Part shown: one piece after another, positions 43,550-52,987 of the stretch
How positions within the stretch are numbered: the first letter of the stretch is position 1
Layout of the letters: each line of letters begins with the position of its first letter
Assembly (NCBI GenBank): GCA_000244995.1
Contig: CM001438.1
Span: 1,852,921 to 1,916,920 of the forward strand
Direction: 5' to 3'
DNA: 64,000 nt
DNA from: Burkholderiales bacterium JOSHI_001
Lineage (GTDB): Bacteria > Pseudomonadota > Gammaproteobacteria > Burkholderiales > Burkholderiaceae_C
Program-made: the position numbers and the translations under genes
The notes under the pieces: model-generated
Told to the model about the DNA's origin: nothing
Database searches by the model: none
The model's input: the letters and a program-made list of their open reading frames with translations, nothing else

Positions 43550-45437
43550 GGTCGTCCTGCGGTGTGCTTTGCTGGGCCAGGTGCGCACGGTCCATCAGTT
43601 GCGCCAGCGCGAAGCGGGCCTGCGTGCCGTAAGTGCCCAGGCGGTCCTGCTGGCCGGCCAGGCCGGCCACGGCGATGTCCTGCGCGGCCTGCTGCTGTTC
43701 GGTTTGCAGCGCGGCCACGCGCGGCTGCAGGGCCGCCACGCGCTGGGACAGCGCGGCCAGGCGGCGGGCGAACTGTTCGAAGCGCGCGGGTTCGTCCTTC
43801 TGGGCCTGGGCGACACGGGTTTCGCGGTCCTGGGCCTCGGCCAGGCCCTGGTCGATCTGGGTCAAAGCCTTGGTGGCTTGCCAGCGACGCGCGTCTTCCT
43901 GGCGCGCCAGGTCCCAGGTCAGGGCACCTTCGGCCAGGCGATGGCGTTCACGCGCGCCGGCCAGGTCGGGCAGGTCACCCAGGCGGTCCAAGCTGCCGCG
44001 CATGGCCTTCAGCTTGGTCAGCATCGCGCGCTGGGCTTCGGTGGCCAGGGCCAGGCCGTCACCGGCCTGTTCAGCCTGGGCCAGTTCGCCGTGCAGGCCT
44101 TGGGCCTGGGTACCGAGCGACTGGGTCCCGGTGCTGCGCGCCCGCGCCTGCAGCGCGGGCAGGCGTTCGGCGTAGAAGCGGGCGCGGTGGTCCAGCATGT
44201 CCTGGAACACACCCAGCTTGTCGCCCCAGCCCTTCAGGTTGGCGTCGAGAAACTGCAGGTCGCGCCAGCCCTTGAAGGCTTCCTGGAAATCATGCTGCGC
44301 CAGCACCGGGCCCAGGTGGCTGGGGTGGGGCAGGTCGGGCAGGTCGGCCAGGCCTTGCAGCCAGCCCATCTCGGGCTCGGGGTTGCGCTCGGCCAGGGCC
44401 TGCAGCAGCTTGCCGGCGCGCACCGCGGCGAGGGTGGCGTCCAACTGGCCGGCTTCCTGTTCGTACTGGGTGATGGCCTGCTGGTAGCCGTCGATCGCCT
44501 GGCGCGTAGCGCCCGCCTCGGCGTAGGCATAGGGCACGGCGATGCGCGCTTCCAGCACGGCCGAATCGCTGGGGTCGCGCTGCAGCAGTTCCAGCCAGGG
44601 CACCAGGGCTTGCTGGGGTTCTTTCAGCGAGGCCGCGGCCCATCCAAAGCCCAGCAGGGCCTTGTTGGCCTGCGCGCCTTGCAGGCGCACCCGTTCCAGG
44701 TGGCCGCGGGCCTGTTCGGGCTGTCCGGCCTGCAGCGCGGCGAAACCGAGGGCCAGGTTGGCCTTGTCGCGCAGGCTGCGCAGTTCTTCGTTCGGCGCGC
44801 TGGCCTGTCCCAGGGCGTTCAGCGTGGCGCTGCCGCCGGCGCTGTCGCCGCTGCGTACCTGGGCCACGCCCAGGTTGAAGCGGGCGTAGGGGCCGGCCTG
44901 CGGCCGTGCGGCCAGGGCCTGCAGCACCTGGGACGCGCCGCCGTAGTCCTGCCGCGCCAGCAGCAGTTGCGCGTGCAGCAGGTGGCGGTCGTCGTCCAGC
45001 GCGGGGGGCAGCTTGTTGCCCACCTGGGCCAGCGCGGCTTCGGCCTCGGGCAGCAGACCGCGCTGGTGGCGGATCTTGGCCAGGAAGAACCAGGCCCGGT
45101 CGCGCACCGCGGCGCTGGTGCGGCCTTCGATCAGCTGGGTGAAGATGCGGCCGGCTTCCTGGTGCATGCCGTAGCTCAGCAGCATGCCGCCGCGCAGCAC
45201 CTCGGCTTCGTCGTCGTGCGGGGCCACGCGCTGGAAGTGCTGCGACACCATCAGCGTGGTGATGGCGGTGAAGTAGCGGCCCTGGAAGAAGTGGAACAGG
45301 CCGTCGCCGTAGTAGGGCGCCTGCACCGGTTGTGGCGGCGGGTCGTCGGCCGCTTGGTTCGGGGCCGCCAGGGCCCAGCCCACCGTGCTGGCCAGGGCCA
45401 GGGCGGCGAAGCGTTGCAGCAGGCGCGGGGCGTTCAT
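43533..45437 (-). CDS. Secreted TPR and coiled-coil protein
   Basis: The 634-residue product has a signal peptide (residues 1-25, ending ALAAP). A TPR solenoid follows (about 40-330, with YYGDGLFHFFQGRYFTAITT at the start and ALGFAALQAGQPEQARGHLE). A C-terminal Gln/Ala/Leu-rich coiled coil runs over about 440-610 (LAALSQRVAALQPRVAALQT). It is periplasmic with no lipobox. It follows the small periplasmic gene by 4 bases and overlaps the large TPR gene by 17. It is presumably another scaffold of the envelope complex. Confidence 0.87.
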   Translation of the reverse strand: MNAPRLLQRFAALALASTVGWALAAPNQAADDPPPQPVQAPYYGDGLFHFFQGRYFTAITTLMVSQHFQRVAPHDDEAEVLRGGMLLSYGMHQEAGRIFTQLIEGRTSAAVRDRAWFFLAKIRHQRGLLPEAEAALAQVGNKLPPALDDDRHLLHAQLLLARQDYGGASQVLQALAARPQAGPYARFNLGVAQVRSGDSAGGSATLNALGQASAPNEELRSLRDKANLALGFAALQAGQPEQARGHLERVRLQGAQANKALLGFGWAAASLKEPQQALVPWLELLQRDPSDSAVLEARIAVPYAYAEAGATRQAIDGYQQAITQYEQEAGQLDATLAAVRAGKLLQALAERNPEPEMGWLQGLADLPDLPHPSHLGPVLAQHDFQEAFKGWRDLQFLDANLKGWGDKLGVFQDMLDHRARFYAERLPALQARARSTGTQSLGTQAQGLHGELAQAEQAGDGLALATEAQRAMLTKLKAMRGSLDRLGDLPDLAGARERHRLAEGALTWDLARQEDARRWQATKALTQIDQGLAEAQDRETRVAQAQKDEPARFEQFARRLAALSQRVAALQPRVAALQTEQQQAAQDIAVAGLAGQQDRLGTYGTQARFALAQLMDRAHLAQQSTPQDDHAQSR

Positions 45438-45441
45438 GCGC

Positions 45442-46032
45442 TCACTGCCACAGCTTCACGTCGAACTCGGGCTGCAGCTTGCCCATGGAGTCCTTGATGC
45501 GCAGCTCGATGTACTGCGGCTCGCGGCCCTTGTCGAATTTGATCGTGGTGCCGCGCTTGTAGTCGCGGTCGTGCGGGCCCTGGCCGGTGAAGAAGGCCAC
45601 CAGCTCGTGCTGGCCGGCGCGCAGGTTGCCCAGGTACACCCGCTGCACGCCGCCGCGGTGCAGGGCGCTCACCTCCTTGGGCGTGTACAGGTGGCTGGCC
45701 ACCAGCTTGTCGTCCAGCTTCACCTGCAGCGAGTCCAGCGCGAACATCTTGCCCACGTCCATGCTGACGAACAGGGCCACCTGGGTGCCGGCGGGGAACA
45801 GCAGTTCCTCTTCCAGCACCAGCAGGTCGCGGTTCAGCTGGATGACCTCGGCCTTCACGTCCTGGATGCGCTGGTCCAGGCCGGCGGTGGGGGTGGGCGT
45901 GGGGGCGGCCGCGGCCGTGGTCGTCGTGGCAGTGGCCGTGGTTTCCGCAGCCGGGGCGTCGGCCGCGCGGGCGTTGGGGCCCAGCACCAGCAGCAGGCCG
46001 GCCAGCAGCAAGGGGAAGGGACGGAGGTTCAT
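45442..46032 (-). CDS. Conserved periplasmic protein, motor-associated, unknown function
   Basis: The 196-residue product has a signal peptide ending ARAAD, a Thr/Ala-rich spacer, a short coiled coil (LDQRIQDVKAEVIQLNRDLL), then a beta-rich domain (FVSMDVGKMFALDSLQVKLD; VYLGNLRAGQHELVAFFTGQ) resembling an immunoglobulin-like or carbohydrate-binding fold by its alternating pattern. I cannot name the family. It lies 4 bases before the TPR/coiled-coil gene. The start could also be ATG 46047; 46032 leaves a cleaner signal peptide. Confidence 0.75.
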   Translation of the reverse strand: MNLRPFPLLLAGLLLVLGPNARAADAPAAETTATATTTTAAAAPTPTPTAGLDQRIQDVKAEVIQLNRDLLVLEEELLFPAGTQVALFVSMDVGKMFALDSLQVKLDDKLVASHLYTPKEVSALHRGGVQRVYLGNLRAGQHELVAFFTGQGPHDRDYKRGTTIKFDKGREPQYIELRIKDSMGKLQPEFDVKLWQ

Positions 46033-46055
46033 GTGGGCAGGCCTCATGAGGGGTG

Positions 46056-47198
46056 TCAGTGGGTGGCGGTCAGCAGCAGCTGCAGCACATGGGCCTTGTG
46101 GCGGTAGGCGTTGCCGCTGCGGTCGGTGAAGTCGCTGAAGTTGAACTGCTTCAGCTCGTAGCTGCCAGTGAACTTGAACTGGAAGCCGCTGCCGCCCTTG
46201 GGCGCGGTGTAGGCCAGCTTGGCGCCGAGACCCACATCGTTGAAGCTGCCCAGTTGGCGGTTGCGGGTGAGGTAGGTGGTGGTTTCTTGCGCGTTGTCGC
46301 TGTAGAACAAGGCCTTGGTCTGCCGGTGGTAGCGCAGGAAGGCGTCCAGCAGCAGCGGGTCGCCCAGGTAGCGGCTGGCGCCGAACTCCAGCGTGTGGCC
46401 TTTCAGGTCCCAGGTGTCCCAGTAATAGCGGTACTCGGCCCGCAGGGCGCTGCGGGGCAGCCAGGCGTCGGTATCGTGGATGCTGCGCAGCTTCAGGGCG
46501 CGGCCGGTGCGGGTGCGCGGCAGGTTTTCGGTGACGGTGGCGCCCAGCAGGCGGGCCTGGCGGTAGGGGCTGCCCAGGAAGCCGGCGTCGGACACCAGTT
46601 CCAGGTTGGCCGTGGCCATCCAGCGTGGGCTCATCACCTGGCTGGCACCCAGGCGCAGCTGCCAGTGGCGGGCGCGTTCGTCGAATTCGGGTGCGTTGGT
46701 CTTGCCCACCTTGTCCGACCCGCGCGAGAAGCCCAGGTTCACCGTGGTCAAACCGCCGAACACTTCCTGCGCCACGTCCAGGCTGACGCTGCTGGCCTTG
46801 TAGTCGGGCTCGCTGCTGTGGGAGAAGCCCAGCGTGATGAGCGAGTCGCGCACCAGCCAGTCGGCGCCCAGGTCCACTGCGTTGCGGGTCTCGCGGAATG
46901 GGCTGGCGCTGGACACCACGTCGATGGACGCGTTGGACACCGCGTCCACGTACCAACTGCCGGTGAGCGACACCTTGTCGGCCAGGCTCTTGCGCACCAG
47001 CAGTGCCGGGCCGCTGGCGCGCACGCCACCGCCGTCGTAGACATGCACCAGGGCTTCGGCCTTGTCCTCGGGCAGCGACAAGGCCTGGGCCGTGCCACCG
47101 GCAATCAGGCCGCCCAGCAGGCCCAGCAAGGCGTTGACCGGGCGCAGCAGCGCGCGCGCCGCGCTACGCAGCAGGGGGCGGATGTCAGTTGCAGCCAC
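46056..47198 (-). CDS. DUF3570 outer-membrane beta-barrel-like protein
   Basis: The 380-residue product matches DUF3570. After a signal peptide ending GGTAQA, the mature protein is rich in alternating beta strands (VSLTGSWYVDAVSNASIDVV; FGGLTTVNLGFSRGSD; FGASRYLGDPLLLDAFLRYH), as in a barrel. GTG 47198 is preferred because AAGGGAG lies just before it and the signal peptide begins there; an upstream ATG at 47255 would add 19 residues inside the DUF4266 gene. It overlaps DUF4266 by 14 bases. DUF4266 and DUF3570 commonly occur as neighbours, often with ApbE and a TlpA protein, both present here. Confidence 0.85.
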   Translation of the reverse strand: MAATDIRPLLRSAARALLRPVNALLGLLGGLIAGGTAQALSLPEDKAEALVHVYDGGGVRASGPALLVRKSLADKVSLTGSWYVDAVSNASIDVVSSASPFRETRNAVDLGADWLVRDSLITLGFSHSSEPDYKASSVSLDVAQEVFGGLTTVNLGFSRGSDKVGKTNAPEFDERARHWQLRLGASQVMSPRWMATANLELVSDAGFLGSPYRQARLLGATVTENLPRTRTGRALKLRSIHDTDAWLPRSALRAEYRYYWDTWDLKGHTLEFGASRYLGDPLLLDAFLRYHRQTKALFYSDNAQETTTYLTRNRQLGSFNDVGLGAKLAYTAPKGGSGFQFKFTGSYELKQFNFSDFTDRSGNAYRHKAHVLQLLLTATH

Positions 47199-47420
47199 AA
47201 CCGCTCCCTTGGGCGCCAATGCCGCCGCGCGCGCCTTCGCGCACGGCGTGCACATGCTCGCGTTGCTTGTCGGGCAGGCTGTCGCGCGAGAACTGCATGA
47301 TGGGGTCGGCCAGGCGCTGGCGCTCGTACGGTTTCACCCAGGGTTCGATCGGCGCACAGGCGCCCAGGCCGACGGCCCCGGCCAGCAGCCCGATGCGAGT
47401 GAGACAGTGGCGCATGGCAT

Positions 47421-47424
<4 letters not shown>
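47185..47424 (-). CDS. DUF4266 small lipoprotein with Cys-Gly-Cys tail
   Basis: A 79-residue product with lipobox GAC (Cys23), giving a mature lipoprotein of 57 residues. The body reads PIEPWVKPYERQRLADPIMQ and the end reads GIGAQGSGCGCN with two cysteines spaced by one Gly. The family is DUF4266, function unknown. The paired cysteines could bind a metal, carry a cofactor, or be substrates of the TlpA thioredoxin encoded immediately upstream with an ATGA overlap. It overlaps DUF3570 by 14 bases. Confidence 0.85.
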
Positions 47425-47925
<501 letters not shown>

Positions 47926-47948
<23 letters not shown>

Positions 47949-48567
47949 CGGTGAACTCCAGGTTGTTGTTGCGGCGACGTGCACCCAGCAGGTCGTCCGA
48001 GAAGATGTGGTCGCGCATGTCCACCTGCACCGCGGCCCAGTCGCGCAGGAACAGGCGGATGCCGGCGCCGAAGTTCAGGGTCTGGTGGCGGCGGTCGTTG
48101 AACTGGGTGCTGCCCACGCCGCCGATCAGGTACACCGCCGAGGCCTTGGCCACGGTGCGGCCGAAGAACACCTCGCCGGGCATCACGTTGTAGCCCAGGG
48201 ACACGTTGTAGTAGCTCAGCCGGTCGCTGGCCAGCACGGTGCCGGCGAAGATCTTGCGGAAGGTCTCGTCGTTCACCTTGGCGCGGCCGACGGCGGCTTC
48301 AACGAAGAAGTCTTCGGTGATGTGGTAGCCCGCGCGCAGGCCCGCCACGGCCACGGCCTCGAAGCCCTGCACGCTGTAGCTGCCGGCGAAGGCGCCGACT
48401 TCGAAGTCCCGCGAGGGCAGGCGCGGCAGCTTCACGTCGCGGCGCTGCACCTGGGGCACCACCACGGGTTCTTCGGTGGGGGCCGGCGCTGGGCTGTTTT
48501 GGGCGCCGGCCGCAGCCGCCGCCAGCAGGCCAGCCGCCAGGAGGAAGGGTCGCAGGAACAGGGGCAT
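47926..48567 (-). CDS. Outer-membrane beta-barrel protein
   Basis: The 213-residue product has a signal peptide ending AAGAQ, a Pro-rich linker, then about eight amphipathic strands (FEVGAFAGSYSVQGFEAVAV; LGYNVMPGEVFFGRTV; AGIRLFLRDWAAVQVDMRDH), ending in FTGGLTFFF, with the terminal Phe expected of BAM substrates. It resembles the outer-membrane barrels associated with myxobacterial-type envelope systems. It is paired with the next barrel gene, 29 bases upstream. Confidence 0.85.
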
Positions 48568-48596
48568 GGTGTGGGGGCCTTGAGGTTTTCTGGTGG

Positions 48597-49343
48597 TCAG
48601 AAGAAGAAGCCGATGCCGGCGTTCACCGCGCGGTATTCCGCGCTTCGGTTGTCACCCAGGAAGGCGGTGTAGAGGGAAAAGTCCAGCTTGGCGATGAAGC
48701 GCGCGCCCAGGTGGTAGCGCAGGCCCAGGGACGCCTGGGCCATCTTCACGTTCACCGGCGTGGCGTCCACCAGGCTCTGGTTGGGGAAGTTGCGGAACTT
48801 GCCCAGGCCGATGCCGAAGTAGGGCGACAGGCGCCGGTCCGACCAGGGCTCCACGCCCAGGCCCACGTGCCAGAAGCTGGAGCCGGAAAACACGCCCTGC
48901 ACCTGGCCGGTGGCGCCTTCCAGGCTGAGCGTGTCCGACACCCGCCAGCTGCCGAACAGCTTGGTGCTGGGTTCGCCCTTGAAGCGGCCGATGCCGCCGC
49001 CGAAGTCGCCGCGGCGGTTCAGGTAGTCGTCACCGCCCGGGCCGACGATGGCCACGCGCTCGCCCGCTTCGTTCAAGGTGGCCACCAGTTGGCGCTGGTT
49101 CACCCAGCCCTCGATGCCCTTGTCGGTGCGCACCTGGTACCAGGTGGTGCGGCGCAGGGTGATGACCACCCACTCGCCGCGCTCGGACACATGGAACACC
49201 GGGTAGCCGCGGCCGGGGCCGGTGTGCAGCTCGATGTAGGGGTCGGCCACCTGCACGCGGGCGCTTTCGTCGGCGGCAAACGCGGCCAGTGGCGGCATCG
49301 CCAGGAGCATCAAGGACACGATCAGTGCGAGGCAGCGGCTCAT
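48597..49343 (-). CDS. SH3-domain plus outer-membrane beta-barrel protein
   Basis: The 248-residue product has a signal peptide ending AFAAD and a bacterial SH3 domain (VADPYIELHTGPGRGYPVFH; WYQVRTDKGIEGWVNQRQLV, about residues 31-90). An eight-stranded barrel-like part ends VNAGIGFFF with terminal Phe. SH3 domains of this kind often touch peptidoglycan, so this protein may link barrel and cell wall. It overlaps the small heme-type lipoprotein gene by 4 bases (ATGA). The barrel half resembles the neighbouring barrel in strand pattern. Confidence 0.85.
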   Translation of the reverse strand: MSRCLALIVSLMLLAMPPLAAFAADESARVQVADPYIELHTGPGRGYPVFHVSERGEWVVITLRRTTWYQVRTDKGIEGWVNQRQLVATLNEAGERVAIVGPGGDDYLNRRGDFGGGIGRFKGEPSTKLFGSWRVSDTLSLEGATGQVQGVFSGSSFWHVGLGVEPWSDRRLSPYFGIGLGKFRNFPNQSLVDATPVNVKMAQASLGLRYHLGARFIAKLDFSLYTAFLGDNRSAEYRAVNAGIGFFF

Positions 49344-49927
49344 GGCGGGTTGCAGGCGCCGCTGGCGCTGTCCGGGGGGGTGAACAGCGCGTCGGCGCTG
49401 GGGCTGAATTCGTCCTGGCCGGCGGGCATGGGGTGCGCAATCCAGTAGGCGATGCGCTGGGCCTGCACCGAATCGGTGTTGGCGAAGACCTGCCCGCCGC
49501 CGTGCAGCAGGTTCAGCACCAGGGGCTTGCGCAGCAGGTTGCTCTGCAGGGCGGCGCCGGGAATGGCCGTGCTGCGGGCCGACAGGTAGTTGCGGTACAT
49601 GGCGCTGGCGCGCACATCGGCCACCGCGGTGCTGGCGGCCTGCACCGTGGCGGCCGGGTCCAGCGCCAGGGCGCCGCCGGTGGAGCGGCCGTCCTGGTGG
49701 CAGCCGGCGCTGGCGCAGGTGTTGGTGGCACCGCTGCCGTCCAGCACCGGCAGCGGGGTGGTGAAGATCGGCTGGATGCAGCGCTGGAAGTAGGCGAAGG
49801 ACAGCAGCTGGCTGCCTTCGGCCAGGGCGTTGTCCACCAGCGGCGGGTTGCTCAAGGGGTTGCCGCCGCCGCAGCCCGCCAGGGCGGCTGCCAGCGCCAG
49901 GGCCACGGTGAAGCGCTGTCCGGTCAT
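49340..49927 (-). CDS. Lipoprotein with noncanonical CX4CH heme-type motif
   Basis: The 195-residue product has lipobox LAGC (Cys19) and a single CASAGCH (residues 71-77), a CX4CH variant of the c-type heme attachment site. ALDPAATVQAA and KPLVLNLLHGGGQVFANTDS resemble small cytochrome-like domains with a distal region. Near the C-terminus DSASGAC (186-192) is close to the flavinylation consensus of ApbE substrates but with Cys at the acceptor place. It overlaps the HzsA-like gene by 4 bases and the SH3 barrel gene by 4 bases. Confidence 0.8.
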   Translation of the reverse strand: MTGQRFTVALALAAALAGCGGGNPLSNPPLVDNALAEGSQLLSFAYFQRCIQPIFTTPLPVLDGSGATNTCASAGCHQDGRSTGGALALDPAATVQAASTAVADVRASAMYRNYLSARSTAIPGAALQSNLLRKPLVLNLLHGGGQVFANTDSVQAQRIAYWIAHPMPAGQDEFSPSADALFTPPDSASGACNPP

Positions 49928-52900
49928 GGGGTGCAGCCGCTGCTGATCCACGCGGCGAGGGTGTTGAAGGCGCTGGACCCCGCCGGCAGCACCGCCGTGG
50001 TCTGCGTCAGCGCGCCGGCCGGGTGGGGCAGGGTGGACGGCCTGCGCAGCAGCGCGCTGGCGCTGGCGTTGCAGGTGTCGGTCACCATGGACAGGGTGCT
50101 GCCGTAGTCGCCCTCGGCGTCGCCGGTCAGCACGAAGCGGTTCTCGCGGAAGTTCACGCCGGGGCGCACCTGCTGGTCGCTGCCGATGGCCTGGTGGCAG
50201 CCATTGGCGCAGGTGCTGCGCAGGAGGGGGAACACCTGCTGGGTGAACACGGTTTCCGACAGGCCGGTGATGCTGCGCACGCCGGTGGCCGTGAAGGGGT
50301 TGTTGTAGTACTGGCCGCCCAGGTCCATCCATTCGGCCAGCAGACGCTTCTCGGCCGCGTTCAGCAGCGTGGCGTGCTTGGGCACCACGCCGTCGGGCGC
50401 GCCGGGGTAGATGTCGCGGGTGGCCTGGGGCGCCAGCAGGTTCTGGCCCGACAGGATTTCCATCAGCCGGCTCTTGCGCGCCTGGCCGGCCGCGTTCTGG
50501 GCGCCGGAGCTGGTTTCCACCAGCGGCGGCAGGCGGTCGATCATGGGCACGCCGTCCTCCAGGTGGGTCTTGGGCAGGCCGGTGGCGGGGTCGATCTCGG
50601 GGTCGCCCACCAGCAGTTCTTCGTAGGACACCAGGCGCCCGCTGCCGGCCACCGTGCCCAGCAGGTTGATGCGGGCGGCTTCGGTGTGGCAGTTCGTGCA
50701 GGTGCCAGCGCCCCGGTCGCGCTGCCACAGCGGCTGGATGTGTTCCGGGTAGTTGATGACCCCGTTCACCGGCGCCGGCGTGGCCAGGTCGTCGGCCGGG
50801 TTGGGGTTGCCGGTGTAGCGCAGCGAGATCGAAGCCCGCGCCTTCACGTTCGCCTGGGCGGTGTCGGCCCAGGGGTCGCTGTACACCGGGTCGTTGGACA
50901 GGCGCATCACGGTGGCGTCCAGGCTGGCGCGCAGCGCGGCCATGGTCTGGCCCGACTGGTGGGCGGCCTGCTTGTCGGCCAACCAGGCGGCGGGCACGCT
51001 GTTGACCACCGCGCCGGAATTCAAGGACGCACCCCGGCGCGGGCTGTGGCAGCCGTCGCAAGTGCGGCGCTCGCCCGGGCGGGCCTGGATCCAGTTGGTG
51101 TGGGTCTGGAAGGCGCGGCCTTCGCGGTCCACGATGGCCAGCAGCAGCGGCGTGTCGGCCGGCACCTGCAGCTTGAAACTGCCATCGGGTTCCACCGGCG
51201 CGTAGCCCAGGATCTGCTGCTGCTCGAAGTTGGTTTCGCCGATGGCCCCGCGCAGCCCGCTCATGCCCACCGGCGGCGGGATGGCGCGCACCGCGCGCAC
51301 CCAGCGCACGGGGGTGCAGTGGTAGGCGGCCTGGGCCGGGTCCTTCAGCTTCACCAGGTCGGCCACCTCGCTGCGGGTTTCCACGCCGTCCGCCGGCGGT
51401 GTGGTCATCGCGATGCCCTTCGTGCAGCCTTCAGGCAGGTCGGACGGGGCGATCATGCGTTCGCCCATGCGCTGCAGGCCGTCGGTGTCGTAGACGCTGC
51501 GCACTTCAATCTGCGCCAGGCCCTGGGCCTTCAGGTCGGCGTCCAGCGCTGTGGGCGGGATGTTGTTGGGCTCGGAACGCGCCTGCAGCGCGATCGGGTC
51601 GGTGAACATGGAACCGCGCGGCGGCGCGGCCACGATGGACCAGTTGCTGTTGGCCGGGTCGTACATCACGATGGCGTAGGCCGCGGGTGCGTTGTCCTTC
51701 ACCGACGCCGCGGCGGCCTGGATGGTGCTGCGCTCGGATTGAAGCGTCTTCAGCTCGTCGGCGCTGAGCGTGGCGCAGGGCACCACCACGCCGTCGCGCG
51801 TGACCTCGCAGGGACGCGACGCCATCAGGATGCGGTCGGTGCCGTCCCACAGCGGGTAGGGCGTGGTGATGCGGCCCAGGGGTGACAGCCCACGCTCGGT
51901 GGACAGCGCCGGGCTGGTGAACTGCTGCTGGCCGCCCACGGCCGCTACGCTGGTGCTGGCCGGGGTGTTTTCTTCCGAGTAGTTGGCCGCGTCCACGATC
52001 ATCAGCGCGCCGCCTTCCTGGGTGCGCTGCAGCGGCATCAAGGACGTGGCCAGTTGGCCGGCGTACTTGCCCTTGGGGTCCATGTCTCGCGGGTGCAGGA
52101 AGCTGTTGCCCGAGCTTTGGGCGCCGTACAGCACGAACATGTCGGTGCCGTCGGGCTTGACGCGGAAGATGGCGAAGCGGTTCTTGTCGGCCACATGTTC
52201 CCAGCGCGAGAACAGGATGTCGCCGTTGGGCCGCACCACCGGGTTGCGGTCGTGGCTGGCGTTGAAGGAGATCTGGGTGATCTTCTCGCCCTTGTCGGTC
52301 ATGGTGTGCAGGTTGAACACCCGTTCGCGTTCGTACTCGTCCAGCGCGTAGTAGCTGCGGCCCAGGGCCTGGTTCACGCTGCTCTGGGTTTGCCGGTTGC
52401 TGGAAAACACGAAGCCGTTGCCCGCCGGCAGGTAGGCCGGGTCCACGTCGTCGGACTCGGTGCTGGCGGTGATGCGTCGGAACGTGCCGCCGGTCAGGCC
52501 GCCCGCGCTCATGTCGTATTCCCAGATGTTCCAGCGGCCGGTGCAGGCCGGCTGGCCGTCGATGGTGGCGCCGTTGTTCGCCGGGCAGCGCATGGCAAAG
52601 ACGATGTGCTTGCCGTCGTAGGACACCTCGGGGTCCGACGCATCACCGGCGCCCTTGGTGAAGGCCGCGGTCAGGTTGTGCACCTGGGCGCTGGCCGAAC
52701 TGCGGTCGGCCACCATCAGGTCGCCGCCAGGCGCGGTGGGCGCGCCGCCAGTGGGATTGATGTTCAAGGCGGTGGAGCGCTGCACGAAGGCCACCGGCAC
52801 GTCCCCGTTCACCGTCAGGATGGACGCGGTGGTGGCGGTGCTGCCTTCCTTGGCACCGCCGCAGGCACCCAGCAGGGCGGCTGTCAGCGCCACCAGGGCG

Positions 52901-52941
52901 GCTGGCAGTGCGAAGGGACGGAGTCGAAGCGATGGCGCCAT
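49924..52941 (-). CDS. HzsA-like beta-propeller and c-heme lipoprotein
   Basis: The 1005-residue product has lipobox LGAC (Cys27). The N-terminal half looks like a WD40/PD40-type propeller (DGKHIVFAMRC; DVDPAYLPAGNGFVFSSN; VRPNGDILFSRW). A middle domain reads LGYAPVEPDGSFKLQVPADT and is followed by CDGCH (628-632); the C-terminal part has CTNCH (748-752) and CANGCH (911-916, one residue longer than canonical). This layout recalls the alpha subunit of hydrazine synthase and its many relatives of unknown function; anammox chemistry is not implied. Three hemes are possible. It lies 46 bases after the ApbE gene. Confidence 0.85.
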   Translation of the reverse strand: MAPSLRLRPFALPAALVALTAALLGACGGAKEGSTATTASILTVNGDVPVAFVQRSTALNINPTGGAPTAPGGDLMVADRSSASAQVHNLTAAFTKGAGDASDPEVSYDGKHIVFAMRCPANNGATIDGQPACTGRWNIWEYDMSAGGLTGGTFRRITASTESDDVDPAYLPAGNGFVFSSNRQTQSSVNQALGRSYYALDEYERERVFNLHTMTDKGEKITQISFNASHDRNPVVRPNGDILFSRWEHVADKNRFAIFRVKPDGTDMFVLYGAQSSGNSFLHPRDMDPKGKYAGQLATSLMPLQRTQEGGALMIVDAANYSEENTPASTSVAAVGGQQQFTSPALSTERGLSPLGRITTPYPLWDGTDRILMASRPCEVTRDGVVVPCATLSADELKTLQSERSTIQAAAASVKDNAPAAYAIVMYDPANSNWSIVAAPPRGSMFTDPIALQARSEPNNIPPTALDADLKAQGLAQIEVRSVYDTDGLQRMGERMIAPSDLPEGCTKGIAMTTPPADGVETRSEVADLVKLKDPAQAAYHCTPVRWVRAVRAIPPPVGMSGLRGAIGETNFEQQQILGYAPVEPDGSFKLQVPADTPLLLAIVDREGRAFQTHTNWIQARPGERRTCDGCHSPRRGASLNSGAVVNSVPAAWLADKQAAHQSGQTMAALRASLDATVMRLSNDPVYSDPWADTAQANVKARASISLRYTGNPNPADDLATPAPVNGVINYPEHIQPLWQRDRGAGTCTNCHTEAARINLLGTVAGSGRLVSYEELLVGDPEIDPATGLPKTHLEDGVPMIDRLPPLVETSSGAQNAAGQARKSRLMEILSGQNLLAPQATRDIYPGAPDGVVPKHATLLNAAEKRLLAEWMDLGGQYYNNPFTATGVRSITGLSETVFTQQVFPLLRSTCANGCHQAIGSDQQVRPGVNFRENRFVLTGDAEGDYGSTLSMVTDTCNASASALLRRPSTLPHPAGALTQTTAVLPAGSSAFNTLAAWISSGCTP

Positions 52942-52987
52942 CGTGTCTTCCTTTCTGGTCCTGGTTTCCTGGGGCGATCCGGGTCGG

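Noticed and set aside
40496-44275. A 1259-codon open frame antisense to two TPR genes
   Set aside because: No recognisable domain, Gly/Gln/Arg-rich, and the opposite strand holds a consistent series of TPR proteins with signal peptides and ribosome sites.
47199-47255. ATG 47255 as start of DUF3570
   Set aside because: It would add 19 residues before the signal peptide and overlap DUF4266 by 71 bases; GTG 47198 has its own Shine-Dalgarno and a clean signal peptide.
49924-52941. Reading the HzsA-like protein as evidence for anammox
   Set aside because: The other hydrazine synthase subunits are absent and HzsA-like proteins are widespread in bacteria without that metabolism.
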